Below are positions 30,508 to 37,908 of a DNA stretch of 64,000 nt, piece by piece. The position numbers were made by a program, and so were the translations under genes. How positions within the stretch are numbered: the first letter of the stretch is position 1; each line of letters starts with the position of its first letter. The DNA is from Streptomyces flavotricini (GTDB lineage: Bacteria; Actinomycetota; Actinomycetes; Streptomycetales; Streptomycetaceae), in assembly GCF_020639365.1 (NCBI RefSeq), contig NZ_JAINUL010000001.1:3642661-3706660 (forward strand), given 5' to 3'. The notes below the pieces were generated by a model. It was not told the DNA's origin. It ran no database searches and was given only the letters and a program-made list of their open reading frames with translations.

Positions 30508-31596
30508 GTGAGACGCATCCTAGGCATCGCTCTGGCGGTCCTCCTCCTCGGCGGCGTGATCGCCGTCGCGCTCGCCGGAGGAGAGGAGACCCCGCCCACG
30601 GCAACGAAGACCGTGAAGGGCGTCATCGGATCCGAGAAGTCCGAATACTTCCGGGACCCTGACGTCGTCAAAGCCCTGGCCGACAAGGGCTACACCGTGA
30701 AGACCGAAACCTCCGGCTCCTGGGCGATGGACCAACTCGCCCTCAAGGAATTCGACTTCGCCTTCCCCAGCAGCAGCGAGCCCGCCCCGGAGATCGAGGC
30801 GGCGGCCGGCGTCAAGGGCGCCCAGACCACGAAGCCGTTCTTCTCCCCGCTCGTGGTCATCGCCCGCGCCAACGCCGCGAAGGTCCTCGCCGACAACAAC
30901 CTCGTCAAGGTGGAGCCCGGCAGGAAGTGGGGGACCCTCCTCATGGGCCCCTACCTCAAGGCGGCCGCCGAGGACCGCAACTGGCAGGACCTGTCCGGCT
31001 CGGCCGCCCACGCCGAACTCAACGGCAGGCTGTTCATCAAGACCACGGACCCGGCGACGTCCAATTCCGGGGCGCTGTTCCTGGCCGCCACCTCGAACGT
31101 CGCCAACGACAAGACGGTCGTCTCCGACCAGGCCGGGATCGACCGCACCGCGCCCCTGATGCAGAAGCTGATCCGCGTCCAGGGCGCCCTGGAGCCGAGC
31201 ACGGACGACCCGTTCCGGGCCTTCATCTCGGGCAGCGGCGAGCCGCTCATCCTGGCGTACGAGTCCCAGGTGGCCTCCCTGCTCCAGCAGAAGCCGGAAA
31301 CGGGCGCCGCCGACAACATGGTCGTCCTCTACCCGGACACCACCGTCAACTCCCCGCACACCTTCGTGCCGATCAGCGAGAACGCCAAGGAGCTCGGCTC
31401 CCTCCTCGCCAACGACCCGAAACTGCGCCAGCTGGCCGTCCGGCACGGGTTCCGGCCCCAGAACGGGGTGCCCGAGTTCACCGCGGCCACCGCCTCGCAC
31501 GCCGCGTACCTCAACCCGGAGCTGACCGGCATCCGCCAGGTCAGCGCACCGACCGTCAAGATCCTGATGGCGCTCGCAGCGCGCGCCAAGGGCTAG
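30508..31596 (+). CDS. Membrane-anchored solute-binding-like protein (operon gene 1)
   Basis: About 362 residues from GTG 30508. An N-terminal membrane helix without a lipobox Cys (ILGIALAVLLLGGVIAVALAGG) is followed by a periplasmic-binding-type fold: VKGVIGSEKSEYFRDPDVVKALADKGY, FDFAFPSSSEPAPEI, KTTDPATSNSGALFLAATS (about 178-196) and PLILAYESQVASLL. The TDPxxSNSG and YES motifs recur in the VWA lipoprotein two genes on, so the two share this domain. No ABC permease or ATPase is adjacent, so import is unlikely; sensing or scaffold use is more plausible. The TelA gene follows 14 bases later. Confidence 0.8.
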   Translation: MRRILGIALAVLLLGGVIAVALAGGEETPPTATKTVKGVIGSEKSEYFRDPDVVKALADKGYTVKTETSGSWAMDQLALKEFDFAFPSSSEPAPEIEAAAGVKGAQTTKPFFSPLVVIARANAAKVLADNNLVKVEPGRKWGTLLMGPYLKAAAEDRNWQDLSGSAAHAELNGRLFIKTTDPATSNSGALFLAATSNVANDKTVVSDQAGIDRTAPLMQKLIRVQGALEPSTDDPFRAFISGSGEPLILAYESQVASLLQQKPETGAADNMVVLYPDTTVNSPHTFVPISENAKELGSLLANDPKLRQLAVRHGFRPQNGVPEFTAATASHAAYLNPELTGIRQVSAPTVKILMALAARAKG

Positions 31597-31610
31597 GGGG
31601 GCCTTCGCAC

Positions 31611-32798
31611 ATGACTCTGACACCACCTGAGGAGAGCCCGCTCGTCCTCACCGCCCCCGACCCCGTCGCCCCCGTCAAGCGGGAGCGGGCCTCGGGCCTC
31701 GTACCGCTCCAGGACGGGGTCCGCGAGGAGATGACCCGCCGGGCCGGGGAGTACGTCGGCTCGCTCGCCGGGATCGACACGCGCTCCCCCGAGTTCGCGA
31801 GCCGCGTCGGGGAGATATCGGGGCTCGGCGCCGGCGACATCCGCAGCGCCGCCCAGCAGTCCAACCGGATGCTCGACCGGGCCGTGCGCTCGCTCGGCTC
31901 CGAGGGGGGCGGCGACGCCCAGTCCCGCGTCGCGGGCTCCCTGGTCGAACTGCGCCGCACCGTCCAGGACCTCGACCCGCGGGACACGCCCGCCAAGGGG
32001 GCCCGCAGGCTGCTGGCGAAGCTGCCGGGCGGCAACAGGTTCCGCGACCACGTGGCCACGTACGCCTCCTCGCAGGCCACGCTCAACGCCATCGTGGGCG
32101 GGCTGCGCAGCGGCCAGGACGAGCTGCGCCGTGACAACGCGGCCCTGCACACCGAGCGGGCCCGCCTGTGGGAGACCATGGGCAAGCTCCAGGAGTACGC
32201 GGTCCTCACCGAGGCCCTGGACACGGCCGTGGAGGAGCGGATCGCCGAAACCGGGCACACCGACCCGGCGGCGGCCGACGTGATGCGCGCCGACCTGCTC
32301 TTCCCGGTCCGGCAGAAGCACCAGGACCTGCTGACCCAGCTGGCTGTCTGCGCGCAGGGCTACCTGGCGATGGACGTGGTCAGGCGCAACAACGACGAGC
32401 TGATCAAGGGAGTCGACCGGGCCGCCACCACCACCGTGTCCGCGCTGCGGATCGCCGTGATGCTGGCTTCGGCCCTCGACAGCCAGAGCAGGGTGATCGA
32501 GCAGGTCGACGCCCTGAAGGGGACCACCGAGGAGCTGATCCGGGGCAACGCGGACATGCTGTCCCTGCAGAGCGGCGAGATCCAGCGGATCGCGGCCGAC
32601 CCGGCGGTGGGCGCGGAGACCCTGCGCACGGCCTTCGCGCAGATCTACGAGACCTTGGACGCGATCGACGCGTTCAAGGCTCAGGCGACCGAGAACATGG
32701 CCGCCACCGTGGAGTCCCTGACCGGGGAGCTGCGGACCGCCTCGGCCCATCTGGCCCGTACGCGCACCTCCGGCGTGCTGGACGGCGGTCCCCGATGA
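31611..32798 (+). CDS. TelA/KlaA-family toxic anion resistance protein (operon gene 2)
   Basis: A 395-residue helical, coiled-coil-rich TelA-family protein. The core is LRSGQDELRRDNAALHTERARLWETMGKLQEYAVLTEALD, then MRADLLFPVRQKHQDLLTQLAVCAQGYLAMDVVRRNNDELIKGVDRAATTTVSALRIAVMLASAL. FPVRQxxQDLxTQLAV and RNNxELIxGVxRA are the family signature. TelA proteins were first tied to tellurite resistance on plasmid RK2 and occur in Bacillus as YaaN and YceH; the biochemical role is unresolved. Its stop overlaps the next gene's start (ATGA). No signal or membrane segment. Confidence 0.9.
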   Translation: MTLTPPEESPLVLTAPDPVAPVKRERASGLVPLQDGVREEMTRRAGEYVGSLAGIDTRSPEFASRVGEISGLGAGDIRSAAQQSNRMLDRAVRSLGSEGGGDAQSRVAGSLVELRRTVQDLDPRDTPAKGARRLLAKLPGGNRFRDHVATYASSQATLNAIVGGLRSGQDELRRDNAALHTERARLWETMGKLQEYAVLTEALDTAVEERIAETGHTDPAAADVMRADLLFPVRQKHQDLLTQLAVCAQGYLAMDVVRRNNDELIKGVDRAATTTVSALRIAVMLASALDSQSRVIEQVDALKGTTEELIRGNADMLSLQSGEIQRIAADPAVGAETLRTAFAQIYETLDAIDAFKAQATENMAATVESLTGELRTASAHLARTRTSGVLDGGPR

Positions 32799-34429
32799 GC
32801 GACGGTGGCATCCTCGGCACGCGCACCGCGCCGGTGCGCGGACGGCTGACCGCGGCGGTCGCGCTCGCCGCGACCCTGCTCGGGGCCTCGGCCTGTGACG
32901 CCGGCTCCCCGGATCCGGCGAAGCCCACGCAGTCGAAGTACCAGGAGGGCAGGCTGCGGGTGCTGGCCTCCAGCGAACTGGCCGACATGGAGCCGGTGCT
33001 GAAGGCGGCGAAGGCCGCCACCGGGGTCGGTGTCGAGCTCACCTGGTCCGGCACCCTGGACGCGGCCGAGCAGGTGGCCTCCGGGAAGGCCGACGGCAAG
33101 TACGACGCCATCTGGCTGTCCTCCAACGACTACCTGAGGCTGCGTCCCGAGGCCGCCGGGAAGCTCAGCAGCGAGACGCCGGTGATGTCCTCGCCGGTCG
33201 CGCTGGGCGTACGGGCGGACGCGCTGGCCCGGCTCGGCTGGAAGCCGGAGGAGGTGACCTGGTCGGCGGTGCACGAGGCCGTCGCCGCCGGGAAGCTGAC
33301 GTACGGGATGACCGACCCGGTGCGCTCCAACTCCGGTTTCTCGGCGCTGGTCTCGGTGGCCTCCGGGCTGTCGGGCGCGCAGGCGGCGCTGACCGACGCG
33401 GACGTGAAGACGGCGCAGCCCAAGCTGAAGTCGTTCTTCGCCGGGCAGAAGCTGACCTCGGGCTCCTCGGGCTGGCTGGCCACGGCGTACGCCCAGCGCG
33501 GGGACGTGGACGCGCTGGTGAACTACGAGTCCGTGCTGCTGTCCATGAACCGCGACGCGAAGGCGGGTCTGACGGTGATCCGGCCGCGCGACGGGGTGGT
33601 CACCGCCCACTACCCGCTGACCCTGCTGACCTCGGCCCCGGCCGGGGCCCGCGAGTCGGGGCGGGCCCTGACCGACTACCTCAGCGGCGCCGAGGCCCAG
33701 AAGGCGATCACCGAGAAGACCTTCCGCCGTCCGGTCACCGCCGGGGTGCAGCCCGCCGCCGGGCTGAACGCGGACAAGCGGCGCGAGCTGCCCTTCCCGG
33801 GCACCCGCTCGGTGGCGGACGGGCTGCTGGCCTCGTACGAGAACGAGCTGCGGCGGCCCTCGCGCACGGTGTACGTGCTGGACACCTCGGGCTCGATGGA
33901 GGAACAGGACCGCATCGGGCGGCTGCGCTCGGCGCTCACCGAGCTGACGGGGACGGGTGATTCGGGAACCGGGCAGCGGTTCCGGGACCGCGAGGAGGTG
34001 ACGCTCCTGCCGTTCGGCGACAAGGTGAAGGAGGTGCTGACGCACGTCGTCGAGCCGGGCAACCCGGGGCCCGCGCTGGATGCGATCCGGGGCGATGTGA
34101 AGTCGCTCCGGCCCGAGGGGGGTACGGCGGTGTACGGCAGTCTGAAGGCCGCGTACGAGCACCTGGGTCAGGGCAACGCGGACGCGTTCACCTCGATCGT
34201 GCTGATGACGGACGGGCAGAGCGGCGACAGGGCGAAGGACTTCGACTCCTTCTACGCCGGACTGCCGGACGCCCGGAAGCACACGCCCGTCTTCGCGGTT
34301 CTGTTCGGGGACTCGGACCGCAAGGAGCTCACCCACATCACCGAACTGACCGGCGGGCGGCTCTTCGACGCCACCGACGGCAACGGTTCGCTGGACGGAG
34401 CCTTCGAGGAGATCCGTGGCTACCAGTAG
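32795..34429 (+). CDS. Lipoprotein fusing a solute-binding-like domain to a VWA domain (operon gene 3)
   Basis: 544 residues. The signal peptide ends GASAC, a weak lipobox with Cys about 34. A binding-protein-like domain (about 48-320) has YDAIWLSSNDYL, MTDPVRSNSGFSALVSVASG (about 172-191) and ALVNYESVLLSMN, matching operon gene 1. The C-terminal VWA domain (about 355-540) starts RTVYVLDTSGSMEEQDRIG with a complete MIDAS DxSxS at 363, a later Thr in EGGTAVYG and Asp in LMTDGQSGD. VWA domains bind proteins through a metal. It overlaps TelA by 4 bases and the next gene by 14. Probably an extracellular complex subunit. Confidence 0.85.
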   Translation: MSDGGILGTRTAPVRGRLTAAVALAATLLGASACDAGSPDPAKPTQSKYQEGRLRVLASSELADMEPVLKAAKAATGVGVELTWSGTLDAAEQVASGKADGKYDAIWLSSNDYLRLRPEAAGKLSSETPVMSSPVALGVRADALARLGWKPEEVTWSAVHEAVAAGKLTYGMTDPVRSNSGFSALVSVASGLSGAQAALTDADVKTAQPKLKSFFAGQKLTSGSSGWLATAYAQRGDVDALVNYESVLLSMNRDAKAGLTVIRPRDGVVTAHYPLTLLTSAPAGARESGRALTDYLSGAEAQKAITEKTFRRPVTAGVQPAAGLNADKRRELPFPGTRSVADGLLASYENELRRPSRTVYVLDTSGSMEEQDRIGRLRSALTELTGTGDSGTGQRFRDREEVTLLPFGDKVKEVLTHVVEPGNPGPALDAIRGDVKSLRPEGGTAVYGSLKAAYEHLGQGNADAFTSIVLMTDGQSGDRAKDFDSFYAGLPDARKHTPVFAVLFGDSDRKELTHITELTGGRLFDATDGNGSLDGAFEEIRGYQ

Positions 34430-35036
34430 ATCCGTCGCCAGGGCGCTGCGCTACCTGGAGTCGGGCAAGAACCTGGCGGGCAGCGCCTGCGGGGTGGTCG
34501 GGCTGGGCCTGACCGTCACCGGGGTGGCGGGCACGTACTGGCCGGTGGTCGTGGCGGGGCTGTACGGGGCGGGCGCGCTGATCGCCCCGCCGGAGCGGCC
34601 GGCGCCGCCCGAGCCGCGCGGGCCCTCGCAGCAGCTGGACGGCATACGGGAGCGGTTCGGCCGGCTGCGGGAGTACGTGGCCGAGGTGGACCTGCCGGAT
34701 CCGGCCGAGGGCCGGCTCGCGGAGCTGATGGAGCTGTACGGGGCGCTGCTGGCGCCGGGGTGGGTGGCCGATGTGCTGGCCGCCGACCCGGAGTCGGTGC
34801 ACGCGCTGTCGCGGGCGATCGGGCTGGACGTGCCGGAGTGCGTGGACACGTACAACCGGACGCGCTGGTGGACCCGGCTCACGCCCGGCGGGGAGTCGCC
34901 GGAACGGCACCTGGAGCGGCAGCTGTCGCTGCTGCGCGAGGAGGCGGAACGCCTGACGGCGGACCTCCGCGAAGCAGAGGCCCGCCGTCAGCAGACGCAC
35001 ACGACCTACCTGGAGGAGCGCGGACAACACTCCTGA
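34416..35036 (+). CDS. Two-helix membrane protein with coiled coil (operon gene 4)
   Basis: 206 residues from GTG 34416. N-terminal hydrophobic helices (about 18-60: LAGSACGVVGLGLTVTGVAGTYWPVVVAGLYGAGALIA) precede a helical region with LDGIRERFGRLREYVAEVDLP and a C-terminal coiled coil HLERQLSLLREEAERLTADLREAEARRQQ. No database family comes to mind, but the layout resembles XpaC, encoded beside the TelA homologue yaaN in Bacillus subtilis, so it may be the functional equivalent. It overlaps the VWA gene by 14 bases, which indicates coupling. Confidence 0.7.
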   Translation: MATSRSVARALRYLESGKNLAGSACGVVGLGLTVTGVAGTYWPVVVAGLYGAGALIAPPERPAPPEPRGPSQQLDGIRERFGRLREYVAEVDLPDPAEGRLAELMELYGALLAPGWVADVLAADPESVHALSRAIGLDVPECVDTYNRTRWWTRLTPGGESPERHLERQLSLLREEAERLTADLREAEARRQQTHTTYLEERGQHS

Positions 35037-35118
35037 CAGGTACTCGGTGCTGCGGTGGGAACCGCTTGGTCGGGGGCTCCCACACTCAGGTGCCCGGAGT
35101 CCGCTCCGGGCAGGTCTT

Positions 35119-36954
35119 TCAGCCCAGGCGCTCGACGAGCGCGTGGTACTGGTCCCACAGCTCCTTGGGAGTGTGGTCGCCGTAGGTGTTCAGGTGCTCC
35201 GGGACCAGGGAGGCCTCGTCGCGCCAGACCTCCTTGTCGACGGTGAGCAGGAAGTCCAGGTCCGCCTCGGGGAGGTCCAGGCCGTCCAGGTCGAGGGAGT
35301 CCTTGGTCGGCAGGATGCCGATGGCGGTCTCGACTCCGGCGGCCTTGCCGTCGAGGCGCTCGACGATCCACTTCAGGACGCGGCTGTTCTCGCCGAATCC
35401 GGGCCACACGAACTTGCCCGCGTCGTTCTTGCGGAACCAGTTCACGTAGTAGATCTTCGGGAGCTTGGACTGGTCCTTGCCCTTGGCCACGTCGACCCAG
35501 TGGCCCATGTAGTCGCCCATGTTGTAGCCGCAGAACGGCAGCATGGCGAACGGGTCGCGGCGCAGCTCGCCGACCTTGCCCTCGGCGGCGGCGGTCTTCT
35601 CGGAGGCGATGTTCGAGCCGATGAAGACGCCGTGGTTCCAGTCGAAGGACTCGGTGACCAGCGGGACGGCGGAGGCGCGGCGGCCGCCGAAGAGGATCGC
35701 GGAGATCGGGACGCCCTTGGGGTCCTCCCACTCGGGGGCGATCGTCGGGCACTGGGAGGCCGGGACGGCGAAGCGGGCGTTGGGGTGGGCCGCCGGGGTC
35801 TCGGACTCCGGGGTCCAGGCGTTGCCCTTCCAGTCGATGAGGTGCGCGGGCGCCTCTTCGGTCATGCCCTCCCACCAGACGTCGGAGCCGTCCGGGGTGA
35901 GCGCGACGTTGGTGAAGACGGTGTTCGCGTACATCGTCTTCATGGCGTTGGCGTTGGTGTGCTCGCCGGTGCCGGGGGCGACGCCGAAGAAGCCGGCCTC
36001 GGGGTTGATCGCGTACAGGCGACCGTCCTCGCCGAAGCGCATCCAGGCGATGTCGTCGCCGATGGTCTCGACCGTCCAGCCGGGGATCGTGGGCTCCAGC
36101 ATGGCCAGGTTCGTCTTGCCGCAGGCGCTCGGGAACGCGGCGGCGACGTACTTCGCCTCACCCTGCGGCGGGGTGAGCTTGAGGATCAGCATGTGCTCGG
36201 CGAGCCAGCCCTCGTCGCGCGCCATGACGGACGCGATGCGCAGGGCGTAGCACTTCTTGCCGAGCAGGGCGTTGCCGCCGTAGCCCGATCCGTACGACCA
36301 GATCTCGCGGGTCTCCGGGAAGTGCGAGATGTACTTGGTGGTGTTGCAGGGCCACGGCACGTCGGCCTGGCCCTCGGCGAGCGGAGCGCCGAGGGTGTGG
36401 ACGGCCTTGACGAAGAACCCGTCGGTGCCGAGCTCGTCGAGGACGGGCTTGCCCATGCGGGTCATGGTGCGCATGGCGACGGCGACGTAGGCGGAGTCGG
36501 TGATCTCGACGCCGATCGCGGAGAGCTCGGAGCCGAGGGGGCCCATGCAGAAGGGGACGACGTACATCGTCCGGCCCTTCATGGAGCCGCGGAAGATGCC
36601 CTTCTCTCCCGCGAAGATCTCCTTCATCTCCGCCGGGGCCTTCCAGTGGTTGGTCGGGCCCGCGTCCTCCTCCTTCTCGGAGCAGATGAAGGTCCGGTCC
36701 TCGACGCGCGCGACGTCGGACGGGTCGGAGGCGGCGTAGTACGAGTTGGGTCGCTTGCCCTCGTCCAGCTTCTTGAACGTGCCCTTGGCGACGAGCTCCG
36801 CGCACAGGCGCTCGTACTCGGCCTCGGAGCCGTCGCACCAGACGACCCGGTCGGGCTGGGTGATCGCTGCGATCTCGTCCACCCAGGAGATCAGCTCTGC
36901 ATGCCGGGTGGGGAGGGTCGAACCGGAAAGGGGAGCCGCGTTCTCGCGCGCCAC
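35119..36954 (-). CDS. pckG: Phosphoenolpyruvate carboxykinase (GTP)
   Basis: A 611-residue cytosolic GTP-dependent PEPCK making PEP from oxaloacetate for gluconeogenesis. Visible motifs: PFCMGPLGSELSAIGVEITDSAYVA (substrate site), AAAFPSACGKTNLAMLEP (kinase-1a P-loop with the reactive Cys of GTP enzymes), DDIAWMRFGEDGRLYAINPEAGFFGVAPGT (metal-binding kinase-2) and GGRRASAVPLVTESFDW. The length is as expected. It is monocistronic, with 164 bases after the preceding operon's last stop (35036 to the pckG end at 35119 are convergent). Confidence 0.97.
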   Translation of the reverse strand: MARENAAPLSGSTLPTRHAELISWVDEIAAITQPDRVVWCDGSEAEYERLCAELVAKGTFKKLDEGKRPNSYYAASDPSDVARVEDRTFICSEKEEDAGPTNHWKAPAEMKEIFAGEKGIFRGSMKGRTMYVVPFCMGPLGSELSAIGVEITDSAYVAVAMRTMTRMGKPVLDELGTDGFFVKAVHTLGAPLAEGQADVPWPCNTTKYISHFPETREIWSYGSGYGGNALLGKKCYALRIASVMARDEGWLAEHMLILKLTPPQGEAKYVAAAFPSACGKTNLAMLEPTIPGWTVETIGDDIAWMRFGEDGRLYAINPEAGFFGVAPGTGEHTNANAMKTMYANTVFTNVALTPDGSDVWWEGMTEEAPAHLIDWKGNAWTPESETPAAHPNARFAVPASQCPTIAPEWEDPKGVPISAILFGGRRASAVPLVTESFDWNHGVFIGSNIASEKTAAAEGKVGELRRDPFAMLPFCGYNMGDYMGHWVDVAKGKDQSKLPKIYYVNWFRKNDAGKFVWPGFGENSRVLKWIVERLDGKAAGVETAIGILPTKDSLDLDGLDLPEADLDFLLTVDKEVWRDEASLVPEHLNTYGDHTPKELWDQYHALVERLG

Positions 36955-37143
36955 GATTGCTCCTTGAAGAGGGGTTGTTTGGTGTTTGCCCCGTGGGGGC
37001 TGCGACCCGGATGCTTCGCGCTCCGCTCATCCGGTGCCGACCGCACTCATCTGATCATCCGGTGCGTGTGCGCATATGTCCAGGGGGCTTCTCACGTGAG
37101 CATCGCCACTCCCGTCAATCTTCCGTAAAGCGCACTAACGGAA

Positions 37144-37173
37144 ACCTACGGACCCGTAGGTAGCATGGCGGCC
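37144..37173 (+). promoter_or_regulatory. Palindromic operator overlapping a leaderless promoter
   Basis: ACCTACGGACCCGTAGGT (37144-37161) is a perfect 8-2-8 inverted repeat. It ends at the first base of TAGCAT (37161-37166), a -10-like box 7 bases before ATG 37174. A repressor bound here would block the hemolysin III-like gene. Confidence 0.55.
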
Positions 37174-37842
37174 ATGACTTCTGACGCCGCCGCCGCTCCG
37201 GCCGCACCGGAGGCCAAGCCGCTGATGCGCGGCTGGCTGCACACCGGGATGTTCCCTGCCGTGGTCGTCGCGGGCCTGGTGCTGATGATCTTCACCGAGT
37301 CGACGCGGGCGCGGGTGGCGTGCGGGGTGTACATCCTCACGGCCTGCCTGCTGTTCGGCGTCAGCGCCGTGTACCACCGCGGCACATGGGGTCCGCGGGG
37401 CGAGGCCGTCCTGCGGCGTCTCGACCACGCCAATATTTTTCTGATCATCGCAGGGACCTATACCCCGCTGACGGTGCTCCTGCTCCCGCCCTCCACCGGA
37501 CGGACGCTCCTGTGGGCGGTGTGGATCGCGGCCGCGGCCGGCATAGCCTTCCGCGTCTTCTGGGTCGGCGCCCCGCGCTGGCTGTACACCCCGTGCTACA
37601 TAGCGATGGGCTGGGCCGCGGTCTTCTTCCTGCCCGACTTCCTGCGCACCGGCGGCATCGCCGTCCTGGTCCTGGTGATCGTCGGCGGCCTGCTCTACAG
37701 CGCGGGCGGCGTGATCTACGGGATCAAGCGCCCGAACCCCTCCCCCCGCTTCTTCGGGTTCCACGAGGTCTTCCACTCGCTGACCCTGGCCGCCTTCGTG
37801 GCCCACTACGTCGGCATCTCGCTCGCCGCGTACCAGCACTGA
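37174..37842 (+). CDS. Hemolysin III / PAQR-family membrane protein
   Basis: About 222 residues with seven predicted membrane helices. Family motifs are present: SAVYHRGTWGPRGEAVLRRLDHANIFLIIAGTYTPL (helix 2-3 with the conserved Ser, His and Asp) and GFHEVFHSLTLAAFVAHYVGI (HxxxH in helix 7). These form a putative zinc-binding hydrolase-like site shared with adiponectin/progestin receptors. ATG 37174 is preferred over 37165, which lies within the likely -10 box. Homologue of Rv1085c/YqfA types; function may concern membrane lipid homeostasis. A strong terminator follows. Confidence 0.9.
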   Translation: MTSDAAAAPAAPEAKPLMRGWLHTGMFPAVVVAGLVLMIFTESTRARVACGVYILTACLLFGVSAVYHRGTWGPRGEAVLRRLDHANIFLIIAGTYTPLTVLLLPPSTGRTLLWAVWIAAAAGIAFRVFWVGAPRWLYTPCYIAMGWAAVFFLPDFLRTGGIAVLVLVIVGGLLYSAGGVIYGIKRPNPSPRFFGFHEVFHSLTLAAFVAHYVGISLAAYQH

Positions 37843-37860
37843 GCCGGGTCTCGACCCCGG

Positions 37861-37894
37861 CGGAGCCCCGGCGCCGAAGGGCGCCGGGGCTCCG
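37861..37894. terminator. Strong bidirectional hairpin terminator
   Basis: A perfect 15-bp stem CGGAGCCCCGGCGCC / GGCGCCGGGGCTCCG (37861-37875 and 37880-37894) with a GAAG loop. It lies between the convergent hemolysin III-like and copper-oxidase genes. There is no U tract, as is usual in Streptomyces. Confidence 0.9.
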
Positions 37895-37908
37895 TGCGTC
37901 ACGGGCGG

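Noticed and set aside
30508..35036. Classical ABC importer
   Set aside because: Binding-protein-like domains are present but there is no permease or ATPase gene, and TelA and VWA partners do not fit an importer.
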